DNA of 64,000 nt, taken from positions 16,724,776-16,788,775 of the forward strand of contig NC_049991.1 in assembly GCF_000003815.2 (NCBI RefSeq), written 5' to 3'. The stretch is from Branchiostoma floridae. Taxonomy: Eukaryota > Chordata > Leptocardii > Amphioxiformes > Branchiostomatidae. The position numbers and the translations under genes are program-made. Position 1 is the stretch's first letter, and every line of letters begins with the position of its first letter. The notes under the pieces are model-generated. The model worked only from the letters and a program-made list of their open reading frames with translations. It was not told where the DNA came from and did not search any database. Positions 11,369-23,200 of this stretch are shown here, piece after piece.

Positions 11369-14300
11369 AGGAAATAGTAGTGTGGCCATATTTCACTAAC
11401 TCCGCGTCGATGTAAAGGGTTGAGAGGTCGGTGGGACAACGCGTGATTTCTGCCGTCGGTAAACAAACTATCCGGAATAAATCGATTAGCTGCTTTCACG
11501 TCTGCACTTTTCCCACGATTCAGACATTATACTTAATATAATGCGTACGTGTGATACACATACGCAAAATAGGCGGAAGTCCAAAGGCAATCATGTAGTA
11601 ATAAAAAACAATCCTGCGTTTCGTTTCCGAACTACAGTGAAAAGACTATTGACGTCAGACGTTGCTCTTGACTTGTCAATATCGTATAAGTCAAGGATGA
11701 AAAGCATTCTACGTTCCGACGACAATCAGCCCCTTTCCCGATTTGATGAGCAACTGGAAAATTGTCTTAATACTTATACATACTCGAGCAATCAAAATAA
11801 ATCTCCAGTAATACAATGATTAACGCGCTGCCCAATCGAATCAGACGGTGTTCCCGTCGAACCCAGTTTTACAACCTCACGTGGATTGTTTATGACCTTA
11901 TCAATAATGTAAAGATAAGTTTAGCTTTGTCAGCAACACACATAATGCCGGGAGGTCAACCAAAGGTTTCTTTATAATCGAACAAAAGAACACGTTGAAC
12001 GGTTCGATGAAAGAAATGTAGCTTACAGGAATCCCTTACATCATATCAAAACCCTTCATACATTCTTGTATCGCCCGATATACTGCCTCATCAAAAGTGG
12101 GATTTCGTTTCTTTTTAGCTGAAATTCAACATCTCGTTTAGATCATTTTCGAGCCTACTATGTACACACCTTGCGTAAGTAAATAAAAATTCATCTAAAT
12201 TACCTTTATGTTTTCCTAAAGCGTGGGCAGAATATTATCACGTTAAACATTACAAAATGCATAAATGACGCCTAGAGAATAATTAACATTACGGTAAGAT
12301 ACAGTACATGTACACTTTTGAACATCTGACAGCTAACATTATTGTTTGGCTAGCATTATAAGTACGAGGGTCTCTTTATCCGTCGTCTGGGTACATGTAG
12401 AACAAAGCAAGAACACGTATTGGATGGGAGGTTGTTCCAACGGAACCAAGCTGATGTACAAAATACATCAAAGACGTGTATACACTTCTTAGGAGACAGG
12501 CGATGGAGGTTCAACTGAAGAGTTCATAATGCTTTATTTCAAAATCTTACTTCAAAATGTACTGTACACCAGACGTCTATTCACACGTTCCACGGTGTTC
12601 TGAAACTGTTTTTCTTAAGACAATGCAGGCAGTAGTTAAGTCATAAAATCCGTGTCTTACTTCATAAACTTCATAGGTTTATTTGCATTTAATTTCGTCA
12701 TTTACCGCATTAGCGGAGAACTAAATGCTTTTTAAAGGGCGCCATTGCATTAACAAATGGCACTATACCCATAAAGATACGCATGGCAGGGCTGTGGTGT
12801 TGCACTAAGGTCAACTTTTGGCTCAGTCTACATGAAACCTTTACCGGAAGGAAGGCAGAGCAAAGTGCGGCCCATTCGGAGAATTTGTCGGGTAGAATAT
12901 AGTAAGAAGGGGCGACAGGAATGTCGCTGTTGGTCGCAAACCGACTTGGACGTGAGGGTCTGTGCGACGGGACCTCCCAACCAATCACAGCGCACTTTGG
13001 ATCCTTCTAATCCCTGGTCTACAAATAATACTACAAGTATGACATCACAAACATCCACACTGTCAAGAATGACAGAGTACACATCTGGAAGAAGAAGATT
13101 TGTAGTTGGTGATTTTATTTAAGATTTTCTAAGTCCATGAACGATACTTTTCTTAACTTTCTTGGTCGGAGCGGACGCCCGTGTGAGGTAGTCGGCAGTG
13201 CATTCCTCCATTCGCAAGCACCAGCCATGGAAGCCTGCTCCCAATTGGCGGACACTGCAAAAAGCAGAAATGAAAGAAATATTACAATAAACGAAGCCAG
13301 ACGGACAAAGATATACACAGTTGTCTTTATCTTTAATGTGTTGAAGTATAAAAGGTATTTACTTTGCAATACAAGCAAACAAACATGAGAAATGGCGGAG
13401 TAAAGGTAACAGCCGGACCCTACCCAGGCAGAAATACGATCGCAGACTCAGACGTAATTGCCCCCTTTAGATTGACACAAAATCCGGGATAAAACGCAAA
13501 ATACTCCGCTTTATCCTAAACCAACGTCGCTGACATTAGGCATGCTTGTTCTGGAATACACTAGTCTCGGGAAAATGCAAAGAAATTACAAGTTTTCCTG
13601 AAAATAAAGCGGAAAACTTGGAAAAATCCAGTGTTTGGATTTGAAGCCGCGCAGCTAGCAACAACAACCTTTGTGCAGCTTGCGGAGCGGCACTGTCTGC
13701 TGTGCAAAGACGCACCTTTCCGCCCAAATATCAACTAATCTCAGCCAAATTGTGGCACACAAAGCTCCAGATAACACCCTTGATATAGCACACATCTAAT
13801 AATCGGTAGAAATTGTGTCTTTTTGCCTGTTTCTGCCGAAATTTCCACCAGAGAAGGTCAAAAGGGTGGATGCAAATATGGCGACCGAGAAGGGATGACG
13901 CGATGGCAGAGCGTCGTCCTCAATCCAAAATAAATATTCCCTCAAAATTCGACTTTTACAGCGCATCAAATGATCCAAACTGACATATGTCAATCTGTGC
14001 ATGTCCTGGAATAATTTAGAAACTAATTTTTGCCCAGGAAGCGGCAGGATTTCGCGAAATTCGGCAAAACCTTGCAGATTTGTAGCAGCAGGAAATCGAC
14101 CTTAACGACCAAAATGGTGACGCGTCACAAGCGCTGTACTTTACCCAAACCTTGTCTTTCCCGGCGATTTACAAACTTCCTCACCTACAATCTCAACAAA
14201 ACTGAGACTAAGTACGTAGATTAATTAATACTTTCACATGCAGTATGTGTGTTGTCAGCTAAGTCTGCACAATTAGAGAAAACAGCGAGATTTATGAAGG

Positions 14301-14897
14301 AATTTTCCATAGCTGCATTCAAGAGACAAATTGACAGATCTCCGAGTTGAATCTCATTACAACACGTAAAGTTTGAGGCGCTCAAAAACCGCCACCAAAG
14401 CGAACCCAGGCGGGCAAAAACCTACCTATATGTCACCATTTTGTCCTCCTCTAACCCCCACCAACATTTTTAGTGTAAATTCAGCTATTTTGGGGAAATT
14501 TGGGATTTTTGGTGGATATAGCAGTGGAGGGCAAGATGGCGGACAGGCAGAAGTGTGTTTGTTACCCTATGTTTTCAGCCACCGTTTTCACCCCCAATAC
14601 ACACGGACAGACCGCCTTATGCTCTTACTAGTAGTAGAGGTATTTAGCTTCAAGGATAAAATACTAAAAAGCGCGATCCCTGCCGTAATAGTAAACACTA
14701 CACGATTATAGTCGGTGCATGGTGTTTTCACACCCCTACCAATCGCCGAAAGTTGTCTCGCATTTCGTTGGCATCGAGGGTGAAGCCCCAAATCTTCCAC
14801 GACGGTAAAGCTAAAAATCTTGCCATTGCGATAGCACAAGAGTCAAGGCTAGAACGCAGACGAGAAAGCCACAAGAAAGCGGTACATACCGACAAGG

Positions 14898-14982
14898 AAA
14901 CACAGCTAGTGTGCAGGTCGGCCATTTTCGTCCATGTGTTTGTGTGTGTTTCCTCCGAGGTCCGCAGTGCGGGTATTTAAAT
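14898..14982 (+). promoter_or_regulatory. H1 promoter: H1 box and TATA-like box
   Basis: AAACACA at 14898-14904 is the H1 box found upstream of H1/H5 genes, and a TATTTAAAT TATA-like box lies at 14974-14982, about 75 bases downstream. A second H1 box lies on the other strand near 14944-14951. The start codon is at 15158, so a TSS near 15005 would leave a leader of roughly 150 bases. Confidence 0.65.
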
Positions 14983-15157
14983 CCAGGTGGCCGCGCCCCT
15001 CGGCATCACACGCAGACTCAGCACGCCACGAGACCGTCGTCTGCTCGACCAAACATTCAAATTTTCCATTCACTCCAGATCCGCCAAGCGTCGTCTGCGT
15101 TCTCCTCTCTTCTCTCCCTAGCTCTCCTCTCGCCAATCGGAAGCGCAGCCTGCCAGC

Positions 15158-16966
15158 ATGTCGGACTCAGCGGCATCGCCCACCAAGGCCAAGAAGGCGA
15201 GGAAGCCCAAGGCACCCGCCAGTCATCCAAAGTACGCAGGGTTTTTACTAAACGTTTTCTCTTTTTTTTATGATGGTGATATTTTTCCGGGTGTTCTTGA
15301 CTTTTTTCGCGCTGTTTGATTTCTTTTTTTTTTCCAGCTGTTTTTTTTTTTTCAATCGAAATCCGTGAGCGGCTTCCCAGCTGTTTTAGTCTGGGATTAT
15401 CACAGCTGTTCGCTGGCTTTAAATATAAGCTGGCTATTTTCGCTTCTTTTTCCTTTTTTTCTTCTTCTCTATTTTGCTTTTTATGTTCCGAAGATAAGAG
15501 TGTTTCATTTAATTGGCTGATTTTTACTTTTCATTCTTCAATACAACAAATAATGCCGAAAGAAAAGGCAGGCCATTTTTGGAAAGCTTTTGACGGTTAT
15601 TTTCAATGCCAAACTGACTTGTAAATGAAATTTAGTGATTGAACATTGAATCTTTAAAATTATTACTAAATTGATACCTGCTTTTTGCCATGTAATTGAT
15701 TGATATTTATCTTATATGATATATTTCGTATCATTGATTTGTTGATTATTACTAATATGATTCCTGCTTTTTTGTCTTGTGTCTCGTAACGCGGATGTGA
15801 CCCGAATTTGACCTGTTTTTTTTCTTTGTCTAGGTACAACGAGATGATCAAGGCTGCCATCTCCAACCTGAAGGAGCGAGGCGGCTCCTCTCGACAGGCC
15901 ATACTCAAGTACATCCTGGCCAACTACAAGATCGACAACGCCAAGCAGGCCAACGTGCACCTCAAACTGGCGCTCAAGCGCATGGAGAAGTCCGGTGAGA
16001 ATGTGTTCATTTTCAATCCGCTTCCATAGTTTCCAAGGAGACGTGTCAGATGGATGAAAAATGAGAAGAATTTGGCCAAATAGGGACAAATAAGTTGCCA
16101 TGGGATTTCAGTCAGTCTTTTGCAGTCTATTCAGCTATTACCGCCGGGCAGTCAGTTCACTCCTAGGCCAATTAATTCCTACTAGACCACTTCCATTCTA
16201 CTAGCTAGGTCGCCGATCGCGCTGTGACCTCGCTGCAACCGATTGTTTTTGTGACCCTTGACTTCATAATGATTGCATGTAAAATATAAATGTATGGCTA
16301 AGAAAACAAAACCTTCATTCAAATAGATGGAATTTGTGGAGAGCTCTGGCACATCCGATCGTAGCGAGGTCGGCAGCCTGGTGGAAAATGTGATTACGTA
16401 TTCACTTTCATTTGGTCTATTGTGTAGACTTAGTGTGGACTACTCGTAAATGCCTATCTGTATGATAAAAGGTTGAAATTTCATTGCTATCAGAAGGCCC
16501 ATGATTGTACAACTAGAATTGAGACATTTTGATTTAATTTTGAATATCGCACATGCGAAACACTCTCTGACAATACATTTGTCGTACGTGGGCACGTTGC
16601 CAACCAGCATCTCCTTCTTGTATTGCAGGTGACCTGAAGCATGTCAGGGGAAAGGGTGCTTCCGGCTCCTTCAAGGTCGGAAAGGAGGAGAAGCCCAAGG
16701 TCAAGAAGGTGAAGAAGCCCAAGCCAGCCAAGAAGCCAGCGGCCAAGAAACCGAAAGCCAAGAAGGCCAAACCAGCCAAGAAGCCAGCCAAGAAGGCAGC
16801 CAAACCCAAGGCAAAGGCAGCCAAGAAGAGTCCGAAGAAGAAGCCCGCAGCCAAGAAGGCAGCAAAGAAGACGCCAACAAAGAAGCCCAAGGCAGCGAAA
16901 AAGCCAGCAAAGAAGGCAGCGAAGACCAAGGCGAAGAAAACAACAAAGAAGGCGGGAAAGAAGTGA
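15158..16966 (+). CDS. linker histone H1, H1.0-like, three exons
   Basis: Linker histone that binds nucleosomal entry/exit DNA and compacts chromatin. Exons by eye: 15158-15231, 15834-15994, 16629-16966; joined they give 190 aa with the frame kept across both GT-AG introns. Residues 1-22 are a short basic tail. Residues about 23-97 are the winged-helix globular domain, recognisable from SHPKYNEMI, GSSRQAILKYI and the terminal GKGASGSFKV. Residues 98-190 are almost only Lys, Ala and Pro, with repeated AKKP units and one SPKK motif. The HPKY/GSSRQ/KYI pattern resembles H1.0 and H5 more than the somatic replication-dependent H1s. Introns, an AATAAA signal and no visible histone stem-loop after the stop indicate a replacement-type, polyadenylated gene. 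Vertebrate H1.0 is intronless, so the two introns are notable. The start is the first ATG after the promoter. Confidence 0.9.
16190..16385. repeat. inverted-repeat element in H1 intron 2
   Basis: GCTGTGACCTCGCTGC near 16220 is mirrored by GTAGCGAGGTCGGCAGC near 16365. The left part (GACCTCGCTGC ... GACCCTTGA) recurs at 17686-17735, showing a dispersed family with a second, more decayed copy just downstream of the gene (perhaps 17686-18050). Confidence 0.5.
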
Positions 16967-17428
16967 TTGTATTTTCCCTGGACATTTGTGACACGTCATC
17001 ACTTCGTTGTATGAAGTGGTCGCTGTAGACATTCAAGTGTATATATATATTTGCATACGCGATGTGGACCGACCAACGATAGATGGCCGATTATTTTTAT
17101 CTCGTAGAGTCGTCAACAGATGTTTTATTTTAAAGACAGAAACCGCAGAAGGTTGTTATTTACAAATTTGACTGTATTGTTGATTATGAGCACAGATGTA
17201 TGTGGTGAGACCAGTGTCGAGAGAAAGTACACAAATGTTATTTTCTAACGTTGTGGGAAATGCAAAAATGATGCACCCCAAAATGCCATGAATCTTATTA
17301 CAATCACTGTGTAAAAGTAGGAACACGTTTCCTATGATGGTCGTCTTATTTGTGATGTTGCGAGCGTATTTATGATAGTCCGTCAGTACAGAAAGTTGGA
17401 CCAATAGAGTTACGTGAGTGCAAAATGA

Positions 17429-17434
17429 AATAAA
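17429..17434 (+). terminator. poly(A) signal of H1 gene
   Basis: AATAAA lies 463 bases after the H1 stop codon. The 3' untranslated region between is AT-rich and lacks a recognisable GGYYYTT..AARRRCC histone stem-loop. Confidence 0.6.
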
Positions 17435-18639
17435 ATTTTCATGGACATCTTAAGTTACCTTGTTTGCAGTTTTCATGATGGCAGTTTGCATGATGTTGAT
17501 TGTGCAAAGATATACACGTGTGATCAAAGTCAAAAAGATGGCAGCGATTGTAAACTTGCAGCAAAAACAGTTTCAATGGCTGACAACCGACCCGACAAAA
17601 GTTAAAAGAAAATCAGAAATATCTGTCACAAAGGGCAATTAAGGTCAAACCGTTTGAATGTTGACCTTTAAGACACTATTTTCACGGGCTGCGACCTCGC
17701 TGCGATTTAAATGGGATTTTAACCCTTGATTTTACACTGTAAAGACAATAAAGCACACAAAGCGTTAAAACCTTATCTGTCAAATCAATCACTAGTAGTA
17801 GCAGCGCGGTGATAGCAGAAGTATGGGAAGTAATTGTCATACAGTAAAAGGGCACCATTGGCATGTCAACCATTGAGACCCCGATTCAACATCTCGCTGA
17901 ATTGAACTTGAAAATGACGCAAACTTCATAATTTAGAAAGCAAAATGTGAAGTATGACTTAAAGACAACAAAGCGTATTAATTAATCATTTAGTTAATGA
18001 AATTCGCTGAACGATCTGTGAAACCTCTCAGTTGCCTCGAGGTCGCTGCCCTTGCGCTGTAATAGGGATATGAAAATATCTATTACAAGTGCACGCGTCT
18101 GGCTTCTCCATGCACATAACAGCTGATGGGTGACCGGTGACGTCACTGAACAGACGCCAATTTGTTCCCATGGGTACCAAAACAGTAATAATGTTGTCGA
18201 CCGCATGGCGGCGTTGTGACAATTTCTAGTTCGGAAGCTTTGTTAAGCCGCACAGATTCTATTTTATGGATACCTTACCCAGTAAAAGCAAAGCTTTACA
18301 TGTGGTATGTGAAAATATCCTTTTGTCTGTCAGATATAAACTTGTCACAGCTTGGAAACTTCAATTCGGTATTTCCGTATAGCTGCTACAGTACCGTGAG
18401 TGTGCCGGCAAAAGAACAACGACATATATTATATAATCAATTAGATTATTTAGGTACACATGTATAACAAAACTGGAAGTAGGTCAAAACGCCTCCAAAA
18501 CCGGATCCTTGACTTTATTTGGATCTACAATTAGCTCGACATTTCTGTTTGCTATTCTTCCTGTGCTCCGACTCAGATTTACCGATGGCACAATTTACTA
18601 GTATATCTATTATCTATTTTAGTTTTCTTCAAGACAGGG

Positions 18640-18965
18640 TCACCAACTTCAGTGTAAAACACTGCTTTACAGTATAGTAGGACACTGCTTTACCCAAGAC
18701 AGTATCAAAAAGGCCAAAGCACCCAAAGTACCTAACTGGTCACCGGATACTATTTTCCAACTGTCCAAGCAGAGGTTGAGTCGCGGAGATATAGTAGTCG
18801 GGATTTTACCGAGGGATTTTTACCGAGAGGAGCGAGCCGGTAAAAATCCCGACTACTACTACTAGTATATCTTCAAGGCGCGACTCAATCTCTGTTTGTA
18901 GACTGATAACCGGATACTGCTTTGGCCATTTTGATACTGTCTTCTGCCACTGGTAAATCTGCAAA
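18640..18965. repeat. composite nested palindromic elements
   Basis: An inner palindrome (18762-18904) has termini CTGTCCAAGCAGAGGTTG and complementary sequence, with arms of about 55 bases meeting around GGATTTTTACCG/CGGTAAAAATCC. Outside it, CAAGACAGTATCAAAAAGGCC (about 18698) is mirrored by GGCCATTTTGATACTGTCTT (about 18924), the inner sequence of the ATCTCCAAGCAGAT MITE family. One element seems to sit inside another. Confidence 0.65.
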
Positions 18966-19410
18966 ATCTGATCAACGTCAGATTACGCCTTCCGGATCAT
19001 TAGTCAGCAATCCCCAGGGCATTACTGAGTGCAGGAGATAATCGCAAGAGATCTTTATCTGTTACGAGTCGGATTATCGGTTCTAAACCCCCTACTGTTT
19101 ATTATCGATAAACCGCACAGATTTCGAACCTCTTGCTGTTTATCACTGATACCAAAGTCTTTGGTTCCCTCTGCGTAGGAGAATGAAGTACCATTGATCG
19201 CCTTATAGCTTATGCAAGTTATACAAATGTTTTAATTTCTTTAGTACATCATTGATATAACCAGACAGTAAGTACAAATATTTGATTTAAAGCGTCGACA
19301 AAGTAACTCGGTGTGTGAGCCTTTCTTGTTCTCCGTCCAGTCAAAACATTTTTAACAAAAGAAAAACAGCAAGAACAAACTGGAAGTTATTTTAACCGAG
19401 TGGAGTCGTA

Positions 19411-19583
19411 TTAATCTCCAAGCAGATTCTTCCGTGGCATAAGACAGTTTCTTAAGGTGGGGAAGGAGTTTAGCCGGCAGAGGAATAAAATCCGCGTGGC
19501 CAATTTTACTCTTCTGCCGGTTAAACTCCTTCCCCACCTTATGTTACTGTCTTATGCCACGGAAGAATCTGCTTGGAGATTAA
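19411..19583. mobile_element. near-perfect palindromic MITE
   Basis: Termini TTAATCTCCAAGCAGATTCT and complement; arms of about 80 bases with few mismatches, so nearly the whole element is a hairpin. AGTCGTA flanks both ends (19404-19410 and 19584-19590), a 7-bp target duplication. Same family as 3462 and 60565. High arm identity suggests a young insertion. Confidence 0.85.
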
Positions 19584-20267
19584 AGTCGTACCTAGTATAA
19601 TTGGGCATTTCTAGCAACCTGCACAGGAAAAGTATATCCTGTCACACCCATTCAAACAATGGACTCTACCACACAGACGTCATCGTCAGATGCTCAATTG
19701 TAATTGGTCTATCACTCCCAGGGGAATGGCAGAAGAATCCATTTCATAGGGGTGACTAGTTGGAGGAAAATCGGCATAGCGTAATCTGTGTATCCTATAA
19801 TTTCATTGAAAGTTCCGATGACCGAAACGATATTTGGTAAGAGTGAAGAACTGCAATATGTTGACGAGAAAGGACGCGTATAAAAAAATCAACCTCCACG
19901 GAAAATGGACTGGTCCGCACAGACCATGTTGTTGTATCGTCGGTCGGCCCACTTTCACTCAGTCATATCACATTCACTTCCTCGTTGGAGGCACACACTA
20001 TTTGTCGCACAAACATCGTGCTTTCAGTTTCATCAGGAAGGTGTTCGGCTTTAGAGAAATGGTGGTGTCAAACGGGAGGATCTGATGTGGTTCGGACGTT
20101 TTTCTCCAAATGATTGTGCACCTGCGCCCGTCACGGATAGCCAAATAGCAAAGTCGGTCCGTGTGCAGCGTTAGACAAACCTATCCAGTCATCGCATACA
20201 CAGCTAACAACCACGGCCTTTCTAGCTCGTTTGTCTCTCCAAAGATTTCGTCTAAACTGGCGCAGAA

Positions 20268-23200
20268 ATGGGTACAGAAGACCCGGAACCCGAGCTGAAA
20301 TTTGAGGGATTCCTCACCAAGCAAGCCAAAATGGTAAGTGCCTTTTTCAAGCCACCGTTGAGATTATTTGTTTGACGTCAATCGACCAACCTTACAACTT
20401 TTTCTCTCAACCCGGAAGTAACTTAAAGGCGAATATGTATTAATTTCTGGCTCCTACGACGTCGCCCAACGTAAACAGCTTTGCGTATTTCGCAAATGAA
20501 ACGGCGCCAAAATATTCCTGAAGTCCGAGCACGCTAGACTCATCTATTTGAACGTGAGCGGACTAGATATTGGTCCATTTTCTACATCAGATCGCAAAGT
20601 TCTATTAAACCCGCACACAAAGGCACCAGTATAAATGATGATGGAAATGCACCACGCAATGTTCTTGTTTCGTTAAGGATATTGGCTTTTATGTATGCTA
20701 CAAGAATGACAAACGCGTATGGTAAGCGGGGTGAAAATGTCAGAGCGGCGGACATGATTGGAGAGCAGACAGAGCACATGTGATTGCCGTCAGTAGAGGA
20801 CTAGTAATTGAGCAGGGAGAAACCATTTCGGCGGCGTCTACACAACTTCCACACACCAATTTTACAGCCTACTGATTTGAAATGATATGCAAAAAATTAA
20901 GCTTCATTTCCCGTGATATCCCACAACGATAGTACTGATAGCAAACGTTAAATCTCAGGGTGTCTAATCTGACGCAAATACATGATGCAAATAGTAAAAC
21001 ATATCAATAATTGCTTTAATGTTCAAGACAAAAAATGACATTGTGAAGATCTCATTTTTTAGTCTTACTTTATCCAAGAAAAAACAAACAACCAAGTTGT
21101 CTTGCACAACGCTTCACTGGTTGTGCAACTTGAGAGAAACTTAATCCACTTCCTCTTTTTTACCCCCAAGCCAATTGTCTTCTGCACGCCTGGGTTTTCC
21201 CCATCATTACTACCTTAATTGTAGGTTTTCCCCTTGAGTAATTCTATGCAAATTTATATCTTTGTGACAGGGTTATACCGTACACATCAACTGAATGAAG
21301 GAAATGTGGTACTGCAAAAATCGACATAAATGTCATTTATTTATTGAGATTAACTATTGAAACTATTCAAAACTATTGCAGACAATGCAATACATGGCAC
21401 ACCCAGGCAGAATAGCTCAGTGATATTGGGTGCCAAAACATGCATCCATTTACAGAAATGTCATAGTGCCATAGGAATAATCATTGTCAACATACTTGAA
21501 AAGATTGATCTGAAATGTTCCTCTTTGATTTTGGGTCCTCTGTCTTAACTTCCTCTGCTTCCTTTATCCAGAAACTGAAGGCACCAAAGAAGTACTGGTT
21601 TGTTCTGAAGAACAACACACTCAACTACTTCAAGACTTCTTCAGACTTATCGGTAAGCATGACTAGGATGTAACGTTACATGTAGTACCAGTTTTATATA
21701 AGTATTTGGGAAAACAAAAACAAAAACAGCTACAGCAATTTGTGAATATTGAAAATGATATGCACATAGATATAACTTAGTAGTACCAAAGAAATCTGAA
21801 AGAAAAGTGATTGATACAATTAGTAATGACAGCAATTATCATACAGGAAATATAGATAGTTTTATTCCACAACAACTGTACGGGGTACAAAGTATGGCAT
21901 CTACATAACTACAGTTCTATAACTTAACGCTTATCTAACTAATACAGAAGTTGTAGTATGGGATAAGTTTCTTACAGTTATTGGAGGCTTTTCCGATGTC
22001 AACAGTTCAAAATTACTGAACAAGGTGGCTCCTTTAATGTGGGTATCTACCTAATGCAAGAATAATGTTACACTAGTATATTCACACTCAAGATTATACA
22101 TTTCCTAGGCTGGAGTTCAAAATTTTGTTTTTGACGCTGAGTGGACTTTAATCAGCCGACACTTGGCATTGCGAGAGGGACGATAAATATTTGTCAGTCA
22201 AAGGAATGCAACCTTTGGACCCAGTTTGCAGTTTACAGTTGTTACAGTGTTTAGGGTTTGAGATATACTGCTGTTTGTTCTGCTACTAGAGTCCTGCATT
22301 TATGTTTAAACAATTGATAGCTTAATTGTGCTGGAAGTAACAAAATGAAACAGAAGTGTTCCGTTCCCACAATCTCAAGGAAAACCAGTATTGGGAATGG
22401 GGAAGTAGCCATTCAGAAGTGAAACTCACATTTAATCACATACTGCCTCAAGAAAGGTGATGATCCAAGGAATCATAGTTGAAGTTGAAGTTTACCCCTA
22501 AGATAGGGTCATTGCAGAAAACTGATTGGACTGGAGCCATTTTAGTTTCACTTCTGAAGACAACTACTAATACCTTCCTACACTTTACATTAAATTTTGG
22601 TATTCATTTCAGGTTCTTGCAGGATACAAAAAAAAAAAAAAAAAGAATTTCTGCTACAGTACCAAGGTCAAAATTGACCTTGACATTCGTCTTCCCAACA
22701 CCTACCCAAATATCAAATATCATTTTGTAATCCATCCAGAGGTTCTTGAGTTATGCTGACTACAAAAATCTGGAAACACAAACAGACAAACAGAAAGACA
22801 GACACACCCAAAAGTATAGCTCCATTTCTCATGGAGATAATAAAGATGTTCGAACTATCCTTCACTTAAGCATTTTTATTCCTTCACATCTAGCCTGAAT
22901 GTTCAGCTGGTTAAATACATGTATATCGATATAACTTCATTCTGTTTCCCACAGGACGAAAATCTCCATGGCTCTGTGGATTTTACCCAGGTGAGCTCGA
23001 TACACTATTTTTTCTCCATGAAATATTGATCGCCGTCCATCGCTAAGAGAATTTGTATCACAGCACACGCTGTGACTGTCTCTGCAAACTGCCTGCCGTG
23101 CCTAATTTGTGGTCGGTGCAGAATTCATGTTGTGGATTATTCATGAACAGATGTCTGTATGAAGGTCGGAGGAAAACTTGCTCGAGTGTGACTTTGAAAG

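Larger units (their letters stand above)
7259..14890. other. 7.6-kb intergenic region upstream of H1
   Basis: No exon could be supported. Overlapping frames on both strands at 8342-8852 contain no domain and fail as spliced exons. Features inside are a perfect palindrome (9222), a CTCF-like motif (9650) and a MITE (11171). The stretch 13500-14970 has more CpG and may contain distal H1 control sequence, but nothing specific can be assigned. Confidence 0.55.
17440..20267. other. intergenic between H1 and PH gene
   Basis: No gene seen. It contains two palindromic elements (18762, 19411) that fill much of 18640-19583, and a CpG-containing stretch from about 19900 to 20267 that is presumably the promoter and leader of the PH-domain gene. 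No TATA box is evident there. Confidence 0.55.

Noticed and set aside
16490-17036. Long minus-strand open frames (180, 131 and 111 codons), Leu- or Ala/Phe-rich
   Set aside because: They are antisense shadows of the Lys/Ala/Pro-rich H1 tail, where AAG/GCC codons leave the other strand free of stops.
16967-17040. Replication-dependent histone 3' stem-loop after H1
   Set aside because: Short complementary stretches exist (CACTTC/GAAGTG) but not the conserved 6-bp stem, 4-base loop pattern with downstream purine element.
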